10,000 nucleotides of DNA, from the NCBI GenBank assembly GCA_020216925.1, contig JAIWOL010000021.1, positions 1 to 10,000 on the forward strand, read 5' to 3'. The translations under genes and the position numbers were made by a program. Positions 1-6,001 of this stretch are shown one piece after another. The first letter of the stretch is position 1. Each line of letters begins with the position of its first letter. The notes under the pieces are model-generated. The model ran no database searches, had not been told where the DNA came from, and worked only from the letters and a program-made list of their open reading frames with translations. The DNA is from Thiobacillus sp. GTDB taxonomy: Bacteria; Pseudomonadota; Gammaproteobacteria; Burkholderiales; Thiobacillaceae.

Positions 1-192
1 GAGCGTCAGCGGATTGAATTTCACCTCCTGTACGGACAACTGGCTGGCGAGTTTTTCCTTGCCCAGCCACGGCAGCAGTCTCTGCGCCAGCGGATCGACC
101 AGAAAAAATCCAAACAGCAGGTAGGCCCCGAACAGTCCGGCCCCGATCAGGAACGGCAGGCTGAGGAAGATCTTCAGGATGCGGGTCGGCAT
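1..192 (-). CDS. DUF748 (AsmA-like) envelope protein, N-terminal fragment
   Basis: This is the first 64 codons of a gene that continues past the left edge of the window. It starts at ATG (192-190), preceded by an AGGGAG ribosome binding site 6 nt upstream. The protein begins MPTRILKIF and has one hydrophobic segment (about residues 8-32). After it comes a run ending in VQEVKFNPLTL, which resembles the start of DUF748 proteins, where an N-terminal membrane anchor leads into a domain opening with a 'V..VRFNPFTL'-like strand. DUF748 belongs to the AsmA-like group of large proteins anchored in the inner membrane and reaching into the periplasm; relatives are implicated in outer-membrane biogenesis and lipid transport. 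It lies 120 bp downstream of darP on the same strand and probably has its own promoter. The family call rests on only 64 residues, so function is inferred. Confidence 0.6.
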   Translation of the reverse strand, partial: MPTRILKIFLSLPFLIGAGLFGAYLLFGFFLVDPLAQRLLPWLGKEKLASQLSVQEVKFNPLTL

Positions 193-253
193 ACGGTCTC
201 CCTTTGGGCACGCGCTCCCGGCGCTGCCCGCTCATGGATGGGTCTGTCGTTCA

Positions 254-283
254 ACTATATCGTCCGAAGACCACATGGGATAA
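254..283 (-). promoter_or_regulatory. Candidate sigma-70 promoter for the DUF748 gene
   Basis: On the minus strand, TATAGT (259-254, five of six matches to the -10 consensus) lies 18 bp downstream of TTATCC (283-278, a weak -35). It sits about 60 nt ahead of the DUF748 start codon, in the 120-bp gap after darP. No U-tract terminator was seen in that gap, so read-through from darP is also possible. The -35 match is poor. Confidence 0.3.
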
Positions 284-312
284 CGGACAACTTGAATATT
301 TCGTGACGCACG

Positions 313-879
313 TCAGTCACCGGCTTGCATCGTTTCACGGATGAGGCGAAAGATTTCGCGAAACGCCCGGGGCGGCTTGTTGCGTGCCGCCTCGTCGCGC
401 GCGTTGCGGATGAGTTGACGCAGACGGGTGGCGTCGGCGCCGGGGAACTGGTTGAGAAACAGCGTCAGGGCCTCGTTGTCGGCCATGAGTTTCGCGCGCC
501 ATTTTTCGGCCTGGTGCAGCTTCGCATTCTCTGCCGCGGATACCCCGTTGAAGACGTCGAGCTGGGCCTGTATGGGTGCCGGGTCGAAGCCGCGCATGAG
601 CTTGCCGATGTATTGTTTCTGCCGGCGCAGCGCCCCGTTCTGGGTGATCTTGCGACAGTCGGCCACGGCGGCGCGCAGTTCGTCCGGCAGTTCGATGCGC
701 TTCCACTGCGCCTCGGGCAGTTTGACCAGCACTTCGCCCAGCGCCTGCAAGGCTTCGACCTCGCGCTTGAGCTGGCTTTTGCTGGGGCCGTCGTAAACGT
801 CGTCAGGGTCGAATTGCAACTCGGCATCGGGGTCGATCAGGCGCACGGTCGGGCTTTCTGTTGCTGTTATCATCGACAT
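313..879 (-). CDS. darP: Ribosome-associated assembly factor DarP (YjgA, DUF615)
   Basis: A 188-residue soluble protein of the DUF615/YjgA family; the E. coli protein is about 183 residues. In E. coli DarP binds pre-50S particles and supports late large-subunit assembly. Family features seen here: an acidic N-terminal segment (about 17-30), the SKSQLKREVEALQALG helix (about 33-48), a KLMRGFDPAPIQAQLD stretch (about 92-107), and LRQLIRNARDEAARNKPP near the C-terminus (about 152-169), all rich in charged helices as expected for a ribosome binder. The ATG at 879 is used; a second ATG two codons in (873) is possible, and neither has a strong Shine-Dalgarno. It is divergent from pmbA with a 49-bp gap, the same neighbourhood as in E. 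coli, which supports the call independently. Confidence 0.93.
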   Translation of the reverse strand: MSMITATESPTVRLIDPDAELQFDPDDVYDGPSKSQLKREVEALQALGEVLVKLPEAQWKRIELPDELRAAVADCRKITQNGALRRQKQYIGKLMRGFDPAPIQAQLDVFNGVSAAENAKLHQAEKWRAKLMADNEALTLFLNQFPGADATRLRQLIRNARDEAARNKPPRAFREIFRLIRETMQAGD

Positions 880-928
880 TGTAGTTTCAGAGCATCATAA
901 AAACGCATCCGGCGCACCGCACACACCC
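880..928. promoter_or_regulatory. Divergent darP/pmbA intergenic region
   Basis: Only 49 bp separate the two start codons, so both promoters must lie here or inside the opposite gene. For darP, TATGAT on the minus strand (899-894) matches the -10 consensus at five of six positions, about 15 nt from the ATG, implying a very short leader; no convincing -35 was found. For pmbA, no good promoter or Shine-Dalgarno could be seen. Confidence 0.3.
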
Positions 929-2269
929 ATGTCCAGCTCCCAATTCAGCTATACCCGCGAACAGTTCGCCACGCTTGCACGGCGGGCCATCGAATACGCC
1001 ATGAAAAACGGTGCGACCGCCGCCGACACCGAAATCTCGGAAGGCTTCGGCCAGAACGTGACGGTACGCAAGGGCGAAATCGAAACCATCGAATACAACA
1101 AAGACAAGGGCGCGGGCGTCACGGTCTACATCGGCCGGCGGCGTGGCCACGCGTCCACCTCCGACCTCGGCGAGACCGCCCTGAAAAGCGCCGTGGACAA
1201 GGCGCTCACCATTGCGCGCTACACCGCCGAAGACGACGCTGCCGGGCTGGCGGACGCCGACCGGCTGGCGAAGGAGCCGCCCGACCTCGACCTCTACCAT
1301 CCCTGGGCGCTGCCGGTGGAGGACGCCGCAGAACGCGCACGCGCCTGCGAGGCCGCCGCGCTGGCCGTGGACAGACGCCTCACCAATTCCGAGGGCGCGG
1401 GCGTTTCCACCCACGCCTCGCACTTTATCTACGCCAACAGCCTGGGCTTCTGCGACGGCTACGCCAGTTCGCGCCACGGCATTTCGGTGGCGGTGATCGG
1501 CGAAGACCAGGACGCGATGCAGCGCGACTACTGGTACAGCAGCGCACGCGACGGCAGCCTGCTCGACACGCCCGAAACCGTGGGCCGTATCGCCGGCGAG
1601 CGCACCGTGCGCCGGCTCAACGCGCGCAAGCTGGACACGCGCACCTGTCCGGTGGTGTTCGAGGCCCAGATCGCCACCGGCCTCATCGGCAATTTCGTCG
1701 CCGCGGTGTCGGGCGGCAGCCTCTACCGCAAGTCGTCGTTCCTGCTCGACAGCCTGGGCAAGCCCGTATTTGCCCCGCACGTCAGCATCCGCGAGACGCC
1801 CTTCGTGCGTGGCGCGCTGGGCAGCGCGCCCTTCGATTCGGAAGGGGTCGCCTGCCTGGAACGCGACGTGGTGAAAAACGGCGTGGTCGAAGGCTATTTC
1901 CTTTCCACCTATTCGGCCCGGAAACTCGGCATGACCACCACCGGCAACGCCGGCGGCAGCCACCTGCTCGCCGTTTCGCACGGCGACCTCGACCTCGCTG
2001 GCCTCTTGCGCGAAATGGGCACGGGCCTGCTGGTCACCGAACTGCTCGGCCAGGGCACCAACATGGTCACCGGCGACTACTCGCGCGGCGCGGCTGGCTT
2101 CTGGGTGGAAAACGGCGAGATTCGATATCCGGTCGAAGAAATCACCATTGCCGGCAACCTTGCCGACATGTTCCGCGGCATCGTCGCCATCGGCCGCGAC
2201 GTCGAGCGGCGCGGCTCCAAACAGGTCGGCTCCGTTCTGCTCGACCACATGACGGTGGCCGGCAACTGA
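929..2269 (+). CDS. pmbA: PmbA/TldE, metalloprotease partner subunit
   Basis: A 446-residue protein of the TldD/PmbA family; E. coli PmbA (TldE) is 450. With TldD it forms a cytoplasmic complex needed to mature microcin B17 and to degrade the antitoxin CcdA. TldD carries the zinc-binding HExxxH, and PmbA-type subunits lack it; no such motif is visible here, consistent with PmbA. Recognised blocks: the N-terminal domain with AAATEISEGF-like sequence (ADTEISEGF, about 33-41) and a KGEIETIEYNKDKG motif (about 49-62), a central VSGGSLYRKSSFLLDSLG region (about 259-276), and the C-terminal GQGTNMVTGDYSRGAAGF (374-391) followed by PVEEITIAGNLADMF. The ATG at 929 fits the family start, although its Shine-Dalgarno is weak. 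It leads a tight operon: the next gene starts 1 nt after its stop. No tldD is present in the window. Confidence 0.95.
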   Translation: MSSSQFSYTREQFATLARRAIEYAMKNGATAADTEISEGFGQNVTVRKGEIETIEYNKDKGAGVTVYIGRRRGHASTSDLGETALKSAVDKALTIARYTAEDDAAGLADADRLAKEPPDLDLYHPWALPVEDAAERARACEAAALAVDRRLTNSEGAGVSTHASHFIYANSLGFCDGYASSRHGISVAVIGEDQDAMQRDYWYSSARDGSLLDTPETVGRIAGERTVRRLNARKLDTRTCPVVFEAQIATGLIGNFVAAVSGGSLYRKSSFLLDSLGKPVFAPHVSIRETPFVRGALGSAPFDSEGVACLERDVVKNGVVEGYFLSTYSARKLGMTTTGNAGGSHLLAVSHGDLDLAGLLREMGTGLLVTELLGQGTNMVTGDYSRGAAGFWVENGEIRYPVEEITIAGNLADMFRGIVAIGRDVERRGSKQVGSVLLDHMTVAGN

Positions 2270-2270
2270 G

Positions 2271-2885
2271 ATGCGGCAGGCAGCAGCACGCCCCTGGCTG
2301 GCGCTGTTCGTCCTGCTGTTGCTTGCCGGCTGTGACCGCTCCCCCGCTCTTCCCCGGCTCAACCCGCACGATGTCATCGTCGCCTTTGGCGACAGCCTTA
2401 CCCATGGCACGGGCGCCGCGCCGGAAACCGCCTATCCGGCCGTGCTGGCGGGCCTGACAGGGCGCACGGTGATCAATGCCGGAGTGCCCGGCGAAACCAC
2501 CGCCGAAGGGCTGGCGCGCCTGCCCGGCGTGCTTGCCGAGCACAAGCCGCGGCTGGTGCTGCTCTGCCTGGGCGGCAACGACATGTTGCGCCGCATACCG
2601 GCAGCCGAAACCGAGACCAACCTGCGCCTGCTGGTGCGCACCATCCGCGCAAGCGGCGCGGAGCTGGTGCTGATCGGCGTGCCCGAGCCGAAGGTGTTTG
2701 GCGGGGCCGCGCCCCTGTACGCCCGCCTGGCGGATGAACTCGGCGTGCCGCTGGAAAACACGATCTTCGACAAGGTGTTGAAGGACTCCCGCCTGAAATC
2801 CGACCCCATCCACGCCAACGCCGACGGCTACCGTGTCGTGGCCGAACGGCTGGCCGAATTCCTGAGAGAATCCGGCGCATTGTGA
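2271..2885 (+). CDS. GDSL/SGNH-family esterase lipoprotein (TesA-like arylesterase)
   Basis: A 204-residue SGNH hydrolase related to E. coli TesA (thioesterase I/protease I/lysophospholipase L1) and to arylesterases. Catalytic blocks in order: GDSL with Ser42 (AFGDSLTHG), NAGVPGETT with oxyanion Gly74, GGND with Asn103 (101-104), and DPIH with Asp178 and His181. All key residues are present. The N-terminus has two Arg, a hydrophobic stretch (9-19) and a lipobox LAGC ending at Cys21, so it should be a lipoprotein cut before Cys21. Residue +2 is Asp (CDRS), the inner-membrane retention signal in enterobacteria, suggesting that it faces the periplasm from the inner membrane. Many TesA-like relatives are soluble periplasmic proteins. 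The start ATG is 1 nt after the pmbA stop, and the stop overlaps the GTG of dctQ, so it is translated as part of that operon. The substrate is unknown. Confidence 0.9.
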   Translation: MRQAAARPWLALFVLLLLAGCDRSPALPRLNPHDVIVAFGDSLTHGTGAAPETAYPAVLAGLTGRTVINAGVPGETTAEGLARLPGVLAEHKPRLVLLCLGGNDMLRRIPAAETETNLRLLVRTIRASGAELVLIGVPEPKVFGGAAPLYARLADELGVPLENTIFDKVLKDSRLKSDPIHANADGYRVVAERLAEFLRESGAL

Positions 2886-3439
2886 ATGCGCCCACCTGCA
2901 TGGATACGCTGCTTGCCCTTGCCCGCCTGATCGACCGGCTGACCGAAAGCGTCGGCCGTGCCGCCATCTGGCTCGTCTACGTCGCCACGCTCATCTCGGC
3001 AGGCAACGCGCTCGCACGCTATCTGCTGGGCGGAAGTTCGAACGCCTGGCTGGAAATCCAGTGGTATCTGTTCGGCGCCATGTTCCTGCTAACCGCAGGT
3101 TATACGCTCAAGCACAACGGCCATGTGCGCATCGACATCTTCTACAACCGGCTCGGGCCGCGTGGACAGGCCTGGACCGATCTGCTGGGCGGGCTGTTCT
3201 TCCTGCTGCCGATGGCCGTGCTGCTGGCCTGGCTGGCCTGGCCGATGTTCCACGAGGCATGGACATCGCAGGAAATGTCGCCCGACGCGGGGGGCTTGTT
3301 GCGCTGGCCGGTGAAACTGCTGCTGCCGGTGGGTTTTGCCCTGCTGGCCTTGCAGGGGCTGGCCGAAGTCATCAAGCGCATCGGCGTGCTGACCGGGCAT
3401 CTCGCGCCCCCCGCGCCCCCGGCCGAGGGCCGCAACTGA
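2882..3439 (+). CDS. dctQ: TRAP transporter small permease subunit DctQ
   Basis: A 185-residue membrane protein with four predicted transmembrane segments (about 29-50, 56-76, 100-121, 143-163), the layout of the DctQ subunit of tripartite ATP-independent periplasmic transporters. Between helices 2 and 3 it carries the characteristic KHNGHVRIDIFYNRL (77-91). It resembles the mannitol/chloroaromatic (FcbT2-like) branch. It pairs with DctM to form the ion-driven membrane component. The start chosen is GTG 2882, overlapping the esterase stop as GTGA, with GAGAGA about 12 nt upstream; an in-frame ATG at 2900 is an alternative. Its stop TGA shares one base with the ATG of dctM. Uptake of an organic acid is typical for the family, but the substrate cannot be told without the binding protein. 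Confidence 0.92.
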   Translation: MNAPTCMDTLLALARLIDRLTESVGRAAIWLVYVATLISAGNALARYLLGGSSNAWLEIQWYLFGAMFLLTAGYTLKHNGHVRIDIFYNRLGPRGQAWTDLLGGLFFLLPMAVLLAWLAWPMFHEAWTSQEMSPDAGGLLRWPVKLLLPVGFALLALQGLAEVIKRIGVLTGHLAPPAPPAEGRN

Positions 3440-4830
3440 TGGAAAATATCGCTCCGCTGATGTTCCTGGGCCTGGTGGTATTCCTGCTGCTGGGCTATCC
3501 GGTGGCGTTTGCGCTGGCTGCAAACGGCCTGCTGTTCGCCGCCATCGGGCTGTCCGCCGGCTGGTTCGATCCGGCCCTGCTGCAGGCGCTGCCCGAGCGC
3601 ATCTACGGCATCGTTGCCAACCCCACGCTGCTGGCGATTCCCTTCTTTGCCTTTATGGGCCTGATCCTCGAACGCTCGGGCATGGCCGAAGACCTGCTCG
3701 ACACCATCGGCCAGTTGTTCGGCTCGATGAGAGGCGGCCTTGCCTATGCGGTGATCCTGGTCGGCGGGCTGCTGGCGGCGACTACCGGCGTGGTCGCCGC
3801 CACCGTCATCGCCATGGGCCTCATCTCGCTGCCGGTGATGCTGCGCTACGGCTACGACAAGCGGCTGGCATCCGGCGTCATCGCCGCCTCGGGCACGCTG
3901 GCGCAAATCGTGCCGCCGTCGCTGGTGCTGATCGTGCTGGCCGACCAGCTCGGCGCGTCGGTGGGCGACATGTACAAGGGCGCGCTGCTGCCGGGGCTGG
4001 GGCTGATCGGCCTGTATCTGGGGTTTGTCTTCCTGCTGACCCTGTTCCGCCCGCACCTCGTGCCCGCCATGCCGGCGTCTGCGCGCACCCTGCACGGTTT
4101 GGCGCTGGGGCTGCGCGTGCTCACCACGCTGGTGCCGCCGCTGGTGCTGATCTTTCTGGTGCTGGGCACCATTTTCCTCGGCATTGCCACCCCCACCGAA
4201 GGCGGCGCAATGGGCGCGGCCGGGGCCCTGCTGCTGGCGTGGACGCGCAAACGACTCTCCCGCCTGCAACTGACGCAGGCCATGGACAGCACCACCCGGC
4301 TCACCACCTTCGTCATCTTCATCCTCATCGGCTCGACCATTTTCACCCTGGTCTTCCGGGGACTCGACGGCGATATCTGGGTAGAGCATCTGTTCAACCA
4401 CCTGCCCGGCGGCGTGCTCGGTTTTCTCATCGCCGTCAACCTGCTGGTCTTCGTGCTGGCCTTCTTTCTCGACTTCTTCGAGATCGCCTTCATCGTCGTG
4501 CCGCTGCTCGCGCCGGTGGCGCACAAGCTGGGCATCGACCCGATCTGGTTCGGCGTGATGCTGGCGGTGAACATCCAGACCGCCTTCATGCATCCGCCCT
4601 TTGGCTTTGCGCTGTTCTATCTCAAGAGCGTCGCCCCGAAATCGATTCGCACCGCCGACATCTACTGGGGGGCGCTGCCCTTCCTGGCCATCCAGCTGCT
4701 GATGGTGGCGCTGGTTCTGGCGTTTCCGCATATCGTCCTGCGCGACATCCCCGCCGACGCCAGCAGCGTCACCGAAATCCCCATTGCCGTCGACCCCGAC
4801 GCGAATTTCCTGCCCCCCGAGTGGCGTTAG
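3439..4830 (+). CDS. dctM: TRAP transporter large permease subunit DctM
   Basis: A 463-residue, highly hydrophobic protein with about 12 or more transmembrane segments. It is the DctM subunit, the ion-coupled translocation unit of a TRAP transporter. Family motifs visible: IPFFAFMGLILERSGMAEDL (about 69-88), a GGLLAATTGVVAAT segment, TPTEGGAMGA (251-260), and MHPPFGFALFYLK (384-396), which is typical of the FcbT3-like branch. The reading frame is open upstream to 3061, but ATG 3439 is chosen because it yields the family N-terminus (MENIAPLMF), is preceded by GAGGG 9 nt upstream, and overlaps the dctQ stop by one base (TGATG). After the last helix there is a polar tail of about 30 residues ending NFLPPEWR. 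It is the last gene of the operon, followed by a strong terminator. No DctP binding protein lies in the window. Confidence 0.94.
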   Translation: MENIAPLMFLGLVVFLLLGYPVAFALAANGLLFAAIGLSAGWFDPALLQALPERIYGIVANPTLLAIPFFAFMGLILERSGMAEDLLDTIGQLFGSMRGGLAYAVILVGGLLAATTGVVAATVIAMGLISLPVMLRYGYDKRLASGVIAASGTLAQIVPPSLVLIVLADQLGASVGDMYKGALLPGLGLIGLYLGFVFLLTLFRPHLVPAMPASARTLHGLALGLRVLTTLVPPLVLIFLVLGTIFLGIATPTEGGAMGAAGALLLAWTRKRLSRLQLTQAMDSTTRLTTFVIFILIGSTIFTLVFRGLDGDIWVEHLFNHLPGGVLGFLIAVNLLVFVLAFFLDFFEIAFIVVPLLAPVAHKLGIDPIWFGVMLAVNIQTAFMHPPFGFALFYLKSVAPKSIRTADIYWGALPFLAIQLLMVALVLAFPHIVLRDIPADASSVTEIPIAVDPDANFLPPEWR

Positions 4831-4859
4831 CCGCCGCGCGGAGCCGCGCATACCCAACA

Positions 4860-4891
4860 CCCTGTTTGTCCACGACATACAGGGGTTTTTT
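4860..4891 (+). terminator. Rho-independent terminator after dctM
   Basis: CCCTGT (4860-4865) pairs with ACAGGG (4879-4884). After a single T-T mismatch, TGTC (4867-4870) pairs with GACA (4874-4877) around a CAC loop. This gives ten base pairs in all, followed one base later by six T residues (4886-4891). It ends the pmbA-esterase-dctQM operon 30 nt past the dctM stop. Confidence 0.88.
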
Positions 4892-4932
4892 ATTGAAAAA
4901 CCGTGCCGATAAACAACATTGTCGTGGACAAA
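4865..4932. repeat. 13-bp inverted repeat made of two TGTC-N3-GACA palindromes
   Basis: TTTGTCCACGACA (4865-4877) and TGTCGTGGACAAA (4920-4932) are exact reverse complements. Each copy also contains an 11-bp palindrome TGTC-N3-GACA (4867-4877 and 4920-4930), with centres 53 bp apart, about five helical turns. The left copy doubles as the upper stem of the dctM terminator. The right copy lies 15 bp ahead of a TTGACA -35-like hexamer. The pair could be an operator for a dimeric regulator; this is inference. Confidence 0.5.
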
Positions 4933-4945
4933 ATGCAATTCGATA

Positions 4946-4980
4946 TTGACACACAATCAACATAACTAATATTCTAATAT
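4946..4980 (+). promoter_or_regulatory. Candidate promoter of the cytochrome operon
   Basis: A perfect TTGACA (4946-4951) sits in the only AT-rich stretch of the window, about 75 bp ahead of the first cytochrome gene. Possible -10 elements are TAATAT (4967-4972, 15-bp spacer) or TCTAAT (4973-4978, five of six matches but a 21-bp spacer). Neither combination is ideal, so an activator may be needed. Overlapping the -35 is TTGAC-N5-ATCAA (4946-4960), which resembles an FNR-type site but has one base too many in the spacer. Confidence 0.45.
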
Positions 4981-4982
4981 TC
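4967..4982 (+). repeat. Tandem 8-bp repeat TAATATTC x2
   Basis: TAATATTC occurs twice back to back (4967-4974 and 4975-4982) in the AT-rich region where the -10 of the cytochrome operon is expected. It duplicates a -10-like sequence. Confidence 0.6.
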
Positions 4983-5024
4983 GGTTTTTCGATTCTTTTT
5001 ATCCCCCAACTCCTGGAGCATTTC

Positions 5025-5381
5025 ATGAAACTCGTCCACGCCCTCGTTCTTGCCTCCCTCGCGATTTCCAGCACTGCGTTCGCCGGCGACCCGGTTGCCG
5101 GCGAACGCAAGGCTTCCAGCTGCGCCGCCTGCCACGGCAGCGCCAGCTTCCCCGGCATGTTCCCGCTGGTTCAGCTGGCTGGCCGCGACGCGGACAAACT
5201 CGCCACCAAAACCAATAAGTACCGCAGCGGCAAGCTCTTCTCGCCGCTGATGAACATGTCGGTGATGGGGCTTTCCGACCAGGACGTGGAAGACATCGCC
5301 GCGTATTACCAGAAACTCGGCAAACCCTTCCTGCCCATGGCCGGCATTCGCGGCGACGAAGACATCACGGCTGCCAAGTAA
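5025..5381 (+). CDS. Class I monoheme cytochrome c, periplasmic
   Basis: A 118-residue precursor with a Sec signal peptide (cleavage expected after AFA, residue 20) and one heme-binding site CAACH (33-37). The C-terminal half has the LSDQDVEDIAAYYQKLG helix (83-99) typical of cytochrome c4/c553-like domains. The second axial ligand should be a Met: Met76, Met78 and Met81 lie in the right loop (SPLMNMSVMG), and the usual Pro beside the ligand is missing, so I cannot pick one. The expected role is electron shuttling in the periplasm. A clear GGAG (5015-5018) lies 6 nt before the ATG. It is the first gene of the cytochrome operon; cytochrome b561 starts 8 nt after its stop. This extra small cytochrome is not part of the SHP-DHC-cyt b trio as I know it, so its partnership is inferred from position. 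Confidence 0.9.
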   Translation: MKLVHALVLASLAISSTAFAGDPVAGERKASSCAACHGSASFPGMFPLVQLAGRDADKLATKTNKYRSGKLFSPLMNMSVMGLSDQDVEDIAAYYQKLGKPFLPMAGIRGDEDITAAK

Positions 5382-5389
5382 AGCCGGCC

Positions 5390-6001
5390 ATGACGCGCGC
5401 CGGACACGTCGCGCATCGCGTCTATGACCCCGTGCTGCGCTTGCTGCACGGGGTCAATGCCCTGTTGATCGTGCTTCTGGGAGTAGGCGGCGTGGCCGCA
5501 GACAGCCTCTCGCCCGGCGCAACGCGGGCCTGGCTCCACGACACGCACGGCATCCTCGGCGCGGCGCTCATCGTCGGCCTGCTGGGTCGCCTGGTCTGGG
5601 GCTGGGTCGGCCCCGCGCACGCACGCTGGCGCGATCTCTGGCATCCGGCCGACTGGCGCACAGAGCTGGCCCGGGGACGTCTGTTCACCCCGCCGCGGCG
5701 CCCCGGACACCACCCGGTCGCCAGTCTGGTCTACCTCGCCGTCTATGCGCTGCTCGGCGTTCTGGCAGCAAGCGGACTGTGCCTGCTGGCCAGCACACAA
5801 GGCACGGGGCCGCTTGCAGCCGTGTGTGCCTGGGATGCCCGGCTGACCGCCTGGCTGGCCGAACCGCACCGGCTGGCAGGCTGGGCCGTGCTGTGCTTTG
5901 TCTGCGCGCATCTGGCTGCGCTGGTCCTGCACGCACGCCTGCACCGCGTGCCTGTGGCCCAGAGCATGTGGAGTGGTGTGCAATATCTGGAACCGAAATG
6001 A
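5390..6001 (+). CDS. Cytochrome b561-family membrane protein (Ni-hydrogenase cyt b-like)
   Basis: A 203-residue protein with four transmembrane helices (about 15-37, 54-73, 110-133, 161-183) of the cytochrome b561/Ni-Fe hydrogenase b-type family. These are di-heme b quinol-cytochrome oxidoreductase modules in the inner membrane. Likely heme-ligating histidines: His20 in helix 1 (RLLHGVN), His53 in LHDTHG, and His160 and His174 flanking helix 4 (EPHRLAGW, CAHLAAL); His50 and His181 are alternatives. The start ATG follows the cytochrome c stop by 8 nt, and its stop overlaps the ATG of the SHP gene (ATGA). Membrane cytochromes of this type are known to be encoded beside SHP and DHC, so its job here is probably to pass electrons from quinol to DHC. 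No hydrogenase or molybdoenzyme gene is nearby that would suggest another partner. Confidence 0.9.
   Translation: MTRAGHVAHRVYDPVLRLLHGVNALLIVLLGVGGVAADSLSPGATRAWLHDTHGILGAALIVGLLGRLVWGWVGPAHARWRDLWHPADWRTELARGRLFTPPRRPGHHPVASLVYLAVYALLGVLAASGLCLLASTQGTGPLAAVCAWDARLTAWLAEPHRLAGWAVLCFVCAHLAALVLHARLHRVPVAQSMWSGVQYLEPK

Noticed and set aside
304..315. TGACG-CA-CGTCA inverted repeat at the end of darP as a terminator
   Set aside because: Too short, with a two-base spacer, and no T-run follows in the direction of transcription.
887..2410. 507-codon open frame on the minus strand opposite pmbA
   Set aside because: It mirrors the codon bias of pmbA on the other strand, has no recognisable domain and overlaps a clear gene completely.
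3061..3438. Upstream extension of dctM into dctQ
   Set aside because: The frame is open but the extra 126 residues are Arg/Ala-rich and not TRAP-like; ATG 3439 has a GAGGG site and gives the family N-terminus.
3142..4956. 604-codon open frame on the minus strand opposite dctM
   Set aside because: Very rich in Gln, Arg, His and Asp, as expected from reading a hydrophobic GC-rich gene backwards; no domain, and it crosses the terminator.
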